Positions 10,126 to 19,938 of a stretch of 64,000 nt of DNA are shown here, piece after piece. Every line of letters starts with the position of its first letter. Position 1 is the first letter of the stretch. The DNA comes from Prorocentrum cordatum (lineage: Eukaryota > Sar > Dinophyceae > Prorocentrales > Prorocentraceae), in assembly GCA_963575745.1 (NCBI GenBank), contig CAUYUJ010009868.1, positions 20,610 to 84,609 of the forward strand, written 5' to 3'. Under the pieces are notes generated by a model. It worked only from the letters and a program-made list of their open reading frames with translations. It searched no databases and had not been told where the DNA came from. The translations under genes were made by a program, and so were the position numbers.

Positions 10126-11110
10126 TTGAAGTGTCCCGAACCGACGCCCGTCCAGGAGGTCGAGTTCTCTGCAGTATTTATGTGGCAAGATGTGTATCCA
10201 GCGGGGGCACCTGCAGGGGGATCTGACGGAGCATGGATTCAGGCCCAAAGTGCGGACGTGACTGGTATGATATCGAGTGGAATTACTCCCGCCGACATGC
10301 CGTGCACCAGCGATGCGTGGCGTGCCCAGACGCAGCAGCTGCCAGCACCTGCATGGCAACCTGCGTCGTTTGCACTTATGAGCACGACCACAACTCCATT
10401 TGGGACTCCACAGAGTGCTGGGGGCACCAATAGCCTAGAGGCAAGGCTACAAAGCATTCGGATGGACACGCAGCTCTACCAGGCTTTGCAGGCAACATCA
10501 CCGTTCGCATCGCCGCGTCCACATGCGGGACAACCTGCTTTTCCTGACGTCCACGCTGCACAGAGGACCGAGAGCTTTGTTGGTCAGCAAGAGTGGATGT
10601 ACCGGCAGATGCGCGAGGCCTCGCAGAGCATGCGTAGGGGTGGCATCGACCTCCCTAGCGCCAGCTGGACGCCGCCTTGGGAGTATGTCCCGGACCCAAA
10701 TCCATCGCCGGACAATCCCAACCGATACGGATACGTGCCAGCATGTTTCAGTCATCCGACATGCGATTCGACAGCTGCAGAGCGCCCTACAGCACCACCG
10801 ATGGACTTCCCGTTGTATTCTGACTACCATGCTCAGGTGACTGGTAACCCTCGTGTGGGAATGCAGCCGGAGAGCCCGTTTGTACGGGCGACAGCCGACG
10901 ACTCTTACCAGTCTCCGTTGTCCGTTGACACGCGGCTCTGGCTACACGTCAGGTGTGCCAGGCCAGATTCCTCATTGTGGATATTTGGCGACCCCTACGG
11001 ATTCAGATGACGCAGCAGGCCCCTGGCCTGGTGGTGCCATCGTCCATGGGGGAGTTGCGCCCAGAGAGTCTGGCCATTCACGAGGCGCAGCAAGCCATTC
11101 TCTCAATGTA
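10126..11110 (+). pseudogene. Copia polyprotein, Pro/Thr/Gln-rich linker upstream of the RING finger
   Basis: A 294-codon frame (10126-11010) is rich in Pro, Thr, Ser and Gln, with AGAPA and AGQPA encoded by copies of the short palindromic motif at 10201 and 10525. At about 10995 the coding signal moves frame and continues MTQQAPGLVVPSSMGELRPE to a TAG at about 11109, then LARQRRNHERQANG toward the RING finger. The composition suggests a disordered Gag-like linker. It is part of the same polyprotein, with at least one frameshift and one stop. Confidence 0.5.
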
Positions 11111-11111
11111 G

Positions 11112-11748
11112 TTGGCCCGCCAGCGTCGCAACCACGAGCGTCAGGCAAACGGGATGCTGGGTCGTGCGGGGCAACCTGCTTCTCCAACCGCAGCAGGGGC
11201 ACCTGCATTTAACCCGGCAGCACTTGCAGCCATGCAGCTACCGTCGGTCCCACCGATTCGGTATGAGGTTGGTGAAACTACTCTGGAGCGCCAGACGCGT
11301 ATCAGGCCATTGGCAACACCGCCAGTCATCAGCGACGGTGACTTTAAACAAGTGTGCCATATGCCTGGATCACTTCATGCATCACGACCAAGTTTGGAGG
11401 CTTCCGTGTGGTCATATTCCATGCGCAGTGCTGGGGCCGAGTTGCACGCGCTCATGTGGACAGACCGCTGGATGGCACCATGGAGAGTACTGCAACTGGG
11501 CACCCTGCGCTATTTGCGGGGGCGTTGGTCTAATCACAGCTGAATTTCATAATGCCCTTCATGGAGAAATACTCCAAGGGGCTGACGAACTCAGGGACCT
11601 TCGCGAAGAGCTCGACCGCGCCACGGCGATGATGATGAATAGCGCGGTAGCCCCTACAACAGCACCAGCGGGGCAACCTGCTTCATCAGCCAACGCGGGG
11701 CAGGCGACGGAAGCCACCATGCCTGCTCTGGATGCGCCTATGCCATGA
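11112..11748 (+). pseudogene. Copia polyprotein segment with a RING-H2 zinc finger
   Basis: The segment encodes two AGxPA motifs (GRAGQPASP, AAGAPAFNP), then CAICLDHFMHHDQVWRLPCG-H-I. After a one-base frame change at about 11420 comes FHAQCWGRVARAHVDRP, and finally CNWAPCAIC in the first frame. Together these give C-x2-C...C-x-H-x2-H-x2-C...C-x2-C, the RING-H2 ligand order. RING-H2 domains usually recruit E2 ubiquitin-conjugating enzymes. A finger where a Copia Gag zinc knuckle would sit is unusual outside dinoflagellates. A helical segment (GADELRDLREELDRA) and a third AGQPA follow. The frame change means this copy is dead as read. Confidence 0.65.
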
Positions 11749-11940
11749 ATAGCGGAAGCAGCCAACAATGCAGGGGCACCTGCTACGACTGCACCAGCCG
11801 CGTTGCCGGCCACCGGCATGTGGCTGAGGCGTATGGCGAGAGCCGCCGACAGGAGCGCGCAGTGGCGTCAGTCTCCACATGCCTACATGCCATGCGGGCG
11901 AGACACCCGCCCCCGCAGTCAGCGCAGGACGTAGAGCCCG
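11749..11940 (+). pseudogene. Copia polyprotein linker between RING finger and protease
   Basis: The segment continues in frame after the stop at 11746-11748 with NAGAPATTAPAALPATGMWL and the AGAPA-coding motif at 11770. Another stop at about 11932 is then followed by the protease-containing ORF. It is a low-complexity linker. Confidence 0.45.
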
Positions 11941-12618
11941 GTGAGCGTGCGCAGTGGCATCAGTGCGATATCCGAGCGCGACATGCTACACGCTGTGTTC
12001 ACGGTGAGCACAGATGGTCAGACGGGCATGCGCGCCGACGAAGGTGCGTTCATGAACGTGCCGACCACATCTGCATCGCGCCCGTGCGTGTATGACGAGT
12101 ATCCTACGGCCTGGGTTTTCGAGAAAGACCCCATCGCGGAAGAGGAGGCCCGCGGATGCATGAACGTCTTCGCATCTCTGTCAAGAAACCACTGGGTGTT
12201 GGAGCAGAGTCGCCGCAAGGGTATGCATGGTGCGACGTTGTCTGAGGTGCCGGGAATATTCGGAGAACGCCATGAACTGGCTCTGGCCGCAAACAGTGGG
12301 ACCACGGTGGATGGAATGCTGACAATCCTGTTGGACATCGGCAGCGACGGCAACATCATTGGTCTACAAACGGCACAGTCATTTGAACAGGTATCCCGCT
12401 CCCATGGACACGCCATCAATAAGCTGAACCTGACGGAGAGGCTCTACGTGTCTGGAGTGGGACATGGTGCCACGGTATGCGACAAGTCCTTGCACTGCAA
12501 AATTGCGTGCGAGGAAAGGGGGGCCCGGCGGTGGCGCCTGCTGTGCCGAGACTTGATACCTACTCAGCAAACGTGGCTGAGGGTTCAGGGGGAAATCTCC
12601 CTGCTATTCTGGGTCTGA
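11941..12618 (+). pseudogene. Copia aspartic protease (retropepsin-like)
   Basis: The 225-codon frame holds LLDIGSDGNIIG at about 12328-12363, the D-[TSI]-G-[AS] active-site loop of retropepsins, with Ile in place of Thr/Ser. The family-typical continuation QSFEQVSRSHGH and YVSGVGHGA follows. After about 12530 the coding signal moves to another frame (ANVAEGSGGNLPAILGLRSM at about 12570-12630), then to a third (next entry). The enzyme would cleave the polyprotein during particle maturation. The frameshifts make this copy inactive as read. Confidence 0.65.
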
Positions 12619-13250
12619 GGAGTATGTCTAACATGTGGACTATCTTGATCTTGGGGCAGGGGCACGAGAAGATGATCACCCTTGGCTCCTGATATGCGCA
12701 AGCTCCTACTTGGCAAGGGTGCCAGAGTAGTCGATTTGATGAAAACGCCTTCTGGGCATCTGGCGCTCAAGGTCGACGAGTACGGGACCGCAACCGAGGG
12801 CAAAGGTTCGGTGTCGTTTAACATTACGGCCAATCCTCAATGCGAGGATGCCCCGCTGCTTGTCAAAGAGGCAGCTGACACAGAGCCAGAAACGGGGGCA
12901 CCTGCTATGAGCGATGCCCATGCATATATGATGCCACAGGATACCACTGGCATCAGCTTCTCCATCAACGAGGAGACGTTCGCTTTTACGATCCAGTCTT
13001 TGGTGTGTAACACTTTGAAGACCTGGCATTGCAGGGGCGCGTCCTTCGGGACTACCCCCACCTCGGCCGACCAGGACTTCACCTTGCGCAACTTGCAGGC
13101 GAAGGTCTCTCAGGCCATCTACGAGGAGGACAGTCGGTGGACGCCGCCCGACGCGAAGACAGGGACACCTGCGGAAGTTCGATGGTTTTACTTCGAGCAG
13201 CGGCTCTGCAGCGCAGCATGGCACGGGCATTTGGACGCCCCCGTCGCTTG
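12619..13250 (+). pseudogene. Copia protease C-terminal part and following linker
   Basis: After a frame change the region reads PDMRKLLLGKGARVVDLMKT and PSGHLALKVDEYG, the end of the protease domain in related dinoflagellate Copia polyproteins as I recall them. It then becomes a linker carrying two more palindromic motifs (12892, ETGAPAM; 13159, KTGTPAE). The frame is open from 12682 to a TGA at 13249-13251. The segment from 13040 (NLQAKVSQAIYEEDSRWT) has no assigned function. Confidence 0.5.
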
Positions 13251-13331
13251 AAAATGAGTGACGGGGGCAGGCGCGTGCCGCGGCCACCCGCGCTTGCTCC
13301 GACAGGCTGAACACTCAGGTTCTGTCATCAA

Positions 13332-14070
13332 GTGCGGGGGAACCTGCGTTCTTTTCTCAGGCGCTGGCTGTGCGCGCCAGGGACAGTGGCAAGCCCGGCT
13401 GTGTGGCTGCCACGGACAGCAGTGGACCTAGCTGTGTGGCCGCTGCAGAAAAGGAACGCTCATCGCATCATTATCATTCTCGTGCACTTGTCATGGAGGA
13501 CATGCGGGCAGTTTGCGCTGAACTCCGAGCTCGTGGTTATATAAGTGACCGCGTTACACATGCTCTCGGGGGATTATCAGCTGTTGTGGGTGGCAACGCC
13601 CGCTGATTGGCGCGCTAGGTTGCCTGGGAAGCGGGCGGGGGCACATTATCAACGCATCCAGAATTTGACGACTCAGGCTCGGGCCCTACGTATGTCTACT
13701 GTACTTGTTGTACTTGTGGGGCCGCCAGGTCACTTCTGGAAACAGGGTCCTATTCGAGATGCTGTTGAAGATCTCGACTTGCAGGTCATGCGTATGCGAT
13801 GCTGCCATTTCGGTTTGAAGTGCGACCGTTCAAGTAAGTTGCCTAGCGGATCATATCTGCAAGTGGCACCTACCTGCGCGCGCTTCCCGACCGACTTGTG
13901 GAGATGTATGTGTCAGACTGCAGGGGAATCTGCTCAACTTACTCAGCATGAATTGGACTGGTATGGCCAAGGTGCTCAGAAGGCATAATGGCGTAACAAA
14001 ACATTGGCTATCATGACTGCGAGAATGATTGACCAAATTGATTTACACAAACAAAGAGGAACCACGCGAG
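13332..14070 (+). pseudogene. Copia polyprotein domain between protease and integrase
   Basis: The 13545-13988 frame has the pattern seen in dinoflagellate Copia elements at this position: YQLLWVATPADWRARLPGKR, VVLVGPPGHFW and DLQVMRMRCCHFGLKCDR, then SGSYLQV. A TAA at 13986-13988 interrupts it, and the same frame resumes WRNKTLAIMTARMIDQIDLH, so this is a point nonsense change. The biochemical role is unknown. Palindromic motifs lie at 13334 (SAGEPAF, in another frame) and 13920 (TAGESAQ). Confidence 0.55.
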
Positions 14071-14127
14071 TGCTGTGCACTTTAGCATCCACGCACGAGT
14101 GGATAAAGGAGCTCGAACTTACGTTCA

Positions 14128-14713
14128 GTGTCCGACGAATGGCCCAGGGTGGGACCATGTCGCAAGACGGGTAACGATGAACCTGGGCGACAATCGGATC
14201 ATGCAAGGTATCGAGATCGAGGATCAGCCTGTCGGGTGCAATTACAATGCGCCGTTGCCGAATGGTGTCGTCAACATTCTATTCGGTCCTATTGGGAGCA
14301 GCCCGAACCGGCTCTCATTGGGCAGGGGGGCCCACGTCCACGCCCAAGGCGAGTTGCGTTCGTCGATGACGATCGCCCCCCTCCCCCTTCGATTGAGCGC
14401 GGCCGCGTGCTCCCCTCTATTCTCGAATTCCCGACGCTATGTTCATCTGATATTGAACAGCAGACAAAACCACCGACCGATGCCCGAATCAAACAAAATG
14501 AAAACAGAAAGACGACAAATAAGCGGGCATCAAGCCACGCAAGATTTCCAATGTAGTCGAAGAAGGCAGCGATGACTGCGGAGATGACCATAAAGGTCTC
14601 GGATGTAGTGCGTACTGCACCGACGTTCCCCTTGACTCCGACACGGAAAGCGATGATGAAGAGGAAACCTTCGTGATCCCTTCCATGGTCACCCTTATTC
14701 TTCCACCGTGCTA
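14128..14713 (+). pseudogene. Copia polyprotein acidic/basic linker
   Basis: Coding pieces in two frames give IEQQTKPPTDARIKQNENRK then, after a frame change at about 14535, GIKPRKISNVVEEGSDDCGD and DSDTESDDEEETFVIPSM. The alternation of a basic and a strongly acidic stretch recalls the linker upstream of the integrase in related dinoflagellate elements. No catalytic motif is present. Confidence 0.45.
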
Positions 14714-14968
14714 GTCACCAACGTGAGGGGATGTGATTTGGACGATCCAACTATCCCTCGGCAACCCGACGGTTCGATTGCGAGGCCGCCCTCGGGAGGG
14801 CTAGGATGTCCTGCGTGCGCGGATAATGTTAACATGCGCTCTCCCTCACATGACAGAAATCCCAAGCATTGCAGGTGGTATGATAAGAACGACCACCATT
14901 GGGAATGTCCGAGCTGCAAGAAGAATTACGGCCAGAACAAGCCTGGACGTGTACGGACACCTGGCATA
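14714..14968 (+). pseudogene. Cys/His zinc-binding segment upstream of integrase
   Basis: An 87-codon frame contains GLGCPACADNVNM ... NPKHCRWYDKNDHHWECPSC: two CPxC-type knuckles plus His and Cys between them, consistent with a small zinc ribbon. It lies directly before the integrase ORF and in the same orientation, so it is most likely part of the polyprotein. The exact metal ligands are inferred. Confidence 0.5.
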
Positions 14969-15013
14969 TGAAATTTTGCCAAACCTTGGAAGCTGCCTGA
15001 CGATCGCGGACAG

Positions 15014-15900
15014 GTGCCACCGGCTCCTGCCGAACCAGCAGCAGGACAGGCACCGCCGGCCCCTGCCGAACCAGCAGCACCACCACCCGAGGCGCAAGCC
15101 GCACCACCACTTGCGCGGCTACGAGCACCAAGGCCTGGCTCTAGAGCCGGGCCCACGGCGGGTGCCAGCGCTGGGAGTTCGGATGACCACCTCCGACTGC
15201 CACAGGTCAGAGTCAGACGTGGCCGACAGCAAGGAGGGGGTGCACCTCCACCGCCACTAGCGGGTAACCCTGCTGCACGACCACGCCTTCCAGACTGGTC
15301 AAGGTACGACGTATTAATCAGTTTACAAAATTTACGAAGCCTTGACCCGAGCGTGGCAACGCGCGAGCTGCGGAAGCTACACTTGCGCTGGTTCCGTGCG
15401 AAAGAGCATAAGATGAGATTCATCTCAATCAAGATAGGTCTGGACAGCGTCAGGCTCAACCGGATTCAAGGTTTCTGCGACACATGTCGGGGGCGCAGGG
15501 CTTGGGAGAAGCCTCGGCATGCGTTTATGCCATCTACTGCGCTGCCTGGCAAATTCAACGAAGAAGTTGAATGTGACCTGATGTTCTACAAACAAGAGCA
15601 TACTATATTCCGTATCATCGATCGTTGTTTTCGATATGCTACTGGAATGGAAATACCAGACAAAACGATGACCAGCATCCTGGATGCATACCATCAGTGC
15701 TGGATGCAGTTAGGACCTGCAAAGGTACTCATACTCTGATGGAGAGGGTGCCCTTAACAACGACACTGCGAAAGCAGTCCTTAGGCAATGGGCACTGAAC
15801 TAAGGATATGTGCGCGTGGGCAACACGCTACGACGATCGAAACCAGACATGTCATATTGCGCCATCTACTTCATGTCATGGAAGCTGAACCCAACAGGTT
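15014..15900 (+). pseudogene. Copia integrase (HHCC zinc-binding and DD35E core)
   Basis: The 241-codon frame 15014-15739 starts with Pro/Ala repeats. Next comes the zinc-binding part (His and His at LHLRWFRAKEH, then CDTC), then the first catalytic Asp in EVECDLMFYK. After a frameshift at about 15738 the second Asp lies in YSDGEGAL, and after another the Glu lies in QHATTIETRHVILRH, about 35 residues after the second Asp. This matches the D,D-35-E integrase core that inserts cDNA into the host genome. There is also an in-frame stop between Asp2 and Glu. It is a clear family member but not functional. Confidence 0.75.
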
Positions 15901-16600
15901 AGACATACCTCTTGTGGTCGCATGACTACTGCATGATGCCTTGTTTACCGCCAGCGCGTTCACCTACTACAGCGAGGTGTCTCCATGCAGCGCTCTGTTT
16001 GGACGGCAACTGGCAATGCTCTCTGACTTACTTGTCCTGGATCACGAGTAGCCGACGGAAGCGTCGGATCATTTTCGGGAGCAGATGATGCGCAAGGTAT
16101 GCATGGAAGCTGTCAAACAGGCCACTGCAGTAGCCATGACCAATCGTGCATTACGCACTAAGACAACTGTTGCCGGTCAGATACTACGATGAAAGGAGAT
16201 TTAGTTCATTGCCAGCGCCCCGCAACCACGAAGGACGATTGGGGGGCTGGAATGGCCCATTCCCAGTTGTAAGAAACGATCCCGAAAGGGGTCAAGTCAT
16301 CATTCGATTGGGAAACGGCGACGTTCAGGTACAATGCGGCGATGCACGACATTCACTCTATATTGAAGCTTTAATCGCCAGAGAAATTGTTTCCGACAGC
16401 ACAGCGCTGCGGACAGTGTTGACGTTCGTGGCCAGTCTACTTGCGGGGGGAACTGCTACGACATTTGGCTATATACCGACCAAGGAGGGGATGCTTCAGA
16501 TGACGAGTGGGAGCCGACTATCTCCGAAGGTACATCTAGCTTTACAATACCTTATCAGAAACTTCTTCCGCATTGAGAACGTAGTTTCGGTCAGGTAAGC
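15901..16600 (+). pseudogene. Copia integrase C-terminal region
   Basis: This continues the integrase: FTYYSEVSPCSALFGRQLAM (15959-16018) is the family's ALFGR-type block. From 16146 an open frame of 150 codons carries GGWNGPFPVVRNDPERGQVI, GDARHSLYIEALIAREI and HLALQYLIRNFFRIENVVSV, all typical of the conserved post-integrase region of dinoflagellate Copia elements as I know them. Stops occur at about 15922 and 16049. Confidence 0.65.
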
Positions 16601-16649
16601 CAAGCGTGCCCATGATATAACTCCGGTTGCTTGCGCTGACAGTTGCACA

Positions 16650-17459
16650 TTGGTCCACCAGGACAACGATGTGCATCCAGGGTTTCACTCTTATGAAGCA
16701 GAAGGCTCCGCTCTCAACATTTACGATATAACTGGATCAGCACACAAACCTCGCGCAGGCTTTGGCCAGGATATGACAAATATTGAGGAATTGGCGGATG
16801 CGCCGACGCCGGATGGAACTGCAAGAGAAGCCTCAGAAGCCGAACCACCACAGGGATGGACGGCTTCTCACGATTTAGGAGGAAATGGAGGCTGACCTCC
16901 AGGCGCACGTCATGGAAGTGTGGTATGCAGAACTGCAATATGAAAAGGAACTACTGGAGGCAACTCCACTAGAGGATCTTTCCACAATACCCACGCATAT
17001 GATTCCAGACAATAGTGTGCTGATCACTGTAGCTGAAGAGCAGCGGGGCACCTGCCTAAGTGGGGGCACCCGCGCGACTCCGACACCGAGGAGATGTATC
17101 ATGTCCCGCTGTGCTCCCTGGTCGAAGATAGCAGTTACGGGCTGGACTCAGACGAAAATGGGCAATATGTAGAACTCTGCTTTACGGCAGAAATGCCAAA
17201 GGTAGTCCTGTCCGAACAACAGCACAGGATATTCGATGCCGACCGTGTGACCACCATGCGAGTATATGTTGGCGCCGCTGCAAGGCGAGCTGCGATCGTC
17301 AAGGAGGACGACCTCCTCGCGAATGCTGACATCCAGGCGAATCCCGAGAGAGTATCGGGAACCCTCTGCACCGAACTCAAGACATGGTTTGACAACAAGT
17401 GTTCCAACATGCAAGACATATCTAAAGCGTCAACCATCATGACTTCGACGTATGCGTAA
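16650..17459 (+). pseudogene. Copia polyprotein, integrase to reverse transcriptase linker and start of RT
   Basis: Two frames carry the signal: 16650-16895 (DVHPGFHSYEAEGSALNIYD) and 17094-17459 (RVYVGAAARRAAIVKEDDLL then LCTELKTWFDNK). The latter ends at a TAA (17457-17459), after which the same frame continues VWKFVKNEKGE, so it is a nonsense change. At 17043 the palindromic motif encodes GAPA immediately before a stop, and a GGGGGCACCCGCG variant follows 10 bp later. Confidence 0.55.
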
Positions 17460-18751
17460 GTATGGAAGTTTGTGAAGAACGAGAAGGGCGAAATGGAACG
17501 TGCCATCAGATTGCGCCTGGTGCTTCGAGGCTTCATGGACCCTGAAGCCTGTGACGTGGAAGCATTTTTGGGAACTGCGCGGCGGTCAAGCCAGAGACTA
17601 CTCGCGAGCACGGCAGCTTGCAAGAAGCAGTGGGTCATTGCCTCCCTCGGCATCAACATGGCCTTCCCGAAAGGGTTGACCGACCGGGAACTTGCTGAGG
17701 CAACTGGTGAGAAGGAACGTGTGGTGTGTTTTACTTTGCCGCCTGGATCGGCCCTGGTGCTTCGAACTCTCCCAGGGTTCGAACACTGCGACGAGTCGAA
17801 GCACTGCTTGCAATGCCTTAAACCAGGCACTGGCACCAAAGACCCACCCCCGAGCTTTCTCACTAAAGCTCAGGAGGACCACGAGAGGTTTTTGTCTCCG
17901 ACCCACGTCCTACGACGAGGAGTTCGAGACGAGCAGCAACCTGCTCACGGCCAAACATGTTGATGATGCCAATATGGCCGGCACTGAGGACACCATTGAC
18001 AAGCGTGTCAAGTGTGTAGAAGACACCTTTGGTAAGTGTAAACCCAACAAGCACGCATGCACCAGTTGTGCTGTGAGATGTACCAAGGATGAGGACGGCA
18101 AGGTTACTTTGGACCGAGACGACTACATCAAGCAGCTCCGCCCTATGCAACATCCTGAATTTACCGGCGCCGACGCTGACGCTCAGGCATCCAAGACGGT
18201 TGCAGACATGTTCGTCAGCCTCAGAGGCGCGCTGGCGTATGCATTAATCACCCAGGTGTGGTTGATGGTGCATGTTGCTTCTCTACAACGTGTCCATGAA
18301 CCGACCAGTATACAAGTGCGACGACTGAACGCGACCACCAGGAAACTGCAGGCCCGTCCTAGGAATATCGTCTACCAGGCGATGACCCCTATGGGCGAGG
18401 TCGACCTGCGCAGCGACTCAGGTTACCGACGCCTGAGTGGAGACGCCGATGACGAAATCAAAGGCTATGGCATTCGCGGGGCAAGCCGGCTACGGCGTGG
18501 AAACACGCCATCTGGTAAGCCCGTCGTCCACTGGATTGATGCGCGCTGCAAGTCTCACCGCTTGCAGGTCCGCTCGAGCTATTCAGCAGAGACACTAGCA
18601 GCTGCCGACAACTTGGAGGACTGTTATCCCGCGATCGTGACTCTGCACGAGCTTCACGCAGGGCCGCTGACTCCCTCTCAGTTGAAAGATATAGTTACTT
18701 GAGTTGGGTTGCCTGAGCATCAAGGTTACTTTGACCATAGATGCTGAATCT
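17460..18751 (+). pseudogene. Copia reverse transcriptase and first part of RNase H
   Basis: Frame 17460-17840 shows AIRLRLVLRGFMDPEACDVE and VIASLGINMAFPKGLTDREL; in active Copia RTs the latter is a DIxxAFL block, so the first catalytic Asp is Gly here. After a frameshift at about 17840 come RAFSLKLRR and the YxDD box as LLTAKHVDDANMAG (HVDD). RNase H follows: LRSDSGYRRLSGDADDEIKG (Asp) and RSSYSAETLAAADN (Glu). After a TGA at 18700-18702 another frame gives GCLSIKVTLTIDAES, which stops exactly at an inserted element at 18752. The conserved blocks identify it securely, while the missing Asp, stop and frameshifts show it is dead. Confidence 0.8.
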
Positions 18752-18844
18752 TTTCCCGGAAAGGGCATAGGCCCAGGGTTCTCTTTTAGATGGTTTACCC
18801 CCCGGTTTCGACTTGAAGGGGGCCGGCGAAATTATTCTGCGTAA

Positions 18845-19180
18845 GTAACGAGGTGCAGTGCTGTTTTTTTCTAGAAGTGCGTTTCGTGCGTGCCCGCTCG
18901 AGGAAAATGCGCCCCCCATCTCGGATCCTCGATAAACAACGGGGTCCGCAAACCTCCGTTTTCCATTCTAAAAAAGGAGGGTGCGGAGCGTTTTTCGCAG
19001 AATCCTCGACAAATAACGGGGTCTGGAGCCCCGACCGCGACGCGGAAAAGCGCCCCGCGCTCAGGAATTCCGAGGATGTCTCGCGCGCGCCGCGTCCCGC
19101 GCGCAGGAATTTCGAGGATGTCTCGAGTAATTCGGTTGTTTTGTCAGGATTTCTTAGAATTTTGGCAGGATGTCTCGAGC

Positions 19181-19219
<39 letters not shown>

Positions 19220-19938
19220 TTTTTTTTTTTTAAAAAAAAAATCCTCCCAGAAAGGGCTCGAGCCCAGGGTTCTCTTTTGGTTGGTTCCCCCCGGTTTCGA
19301 CGGCTGTAGGGCCGGCGAAATTATTCTGCGATAAATTACGTGCGGGAGTAGGGCCGGCGAATTAACATTTGAGGATGTCCCTAGCGAAACGTTTTTTTTT
19401 TTTTTTTTTTTTTTTTTTTGTCTCTCATAATTTGTTGAGGATGTCTCAAGCGAAACACTGGTTTGCAGAGTTGGGGATGTCTCGAGCGAAACGCTTGTTT
19501 TCAGAATGTGATGAGGATATCTCAAGCGAAACGCTGGTTTTGCAGAGCCGACCGCGACGCGGGATAGCGCCCCGCGCGCAGGAATTCCGAGGGTGTTTCG
19601 CGCGTGCCGCGTCCCGCGCGCAGGAATCTCGAGGATGTCTCGACTAATTCGCTTGTGTTGCTAGGATTTCCTTGAATTTTGGCAGGATGTCTCGAGCGAA
19701 ATGCTATTTTTCATAATTTGTTGAAGACGTTTCGAGCGAAACGTTGGTTTTGCAGAATTGGGGGATGTCTAGAGCGGGGGCCCCGTGGGGGGCCAGAATT
19801 CAGAGGATGTCTCAGGCGAAATGCTTGTTTTCACGTCCCGCTCGTAAGAATTTCGAGGATGTCTCGCGCGTGCCGCGTCCCGCGCGCAGGAATTCTGAGG
19901 ATGTTGGCAGGTTGTCTCGAGCGAAACGCTTGTCCCCA
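18845..19938 (+). repeat. cluster of the 28-bp GATGTCTCGAGCGAAACGCT repeat
   Basis: The core GATGTCTCGAGCGAAACGCT, preceded by GAG and followed by TGTTTT, recurs with spacers of roughly 20-60 bp. Typical spacers include GCCGACCGCGACGCGG-type and GCGTCCCGCGCGCAGGAAT. The AGCGAAACGCT part is an inverted repeat (AGCG/CGCT). It has the same orientation throughout this cluster. T-runs at 19187-19230 and 19391-19419 interrupt it. Confidence 0.8.
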
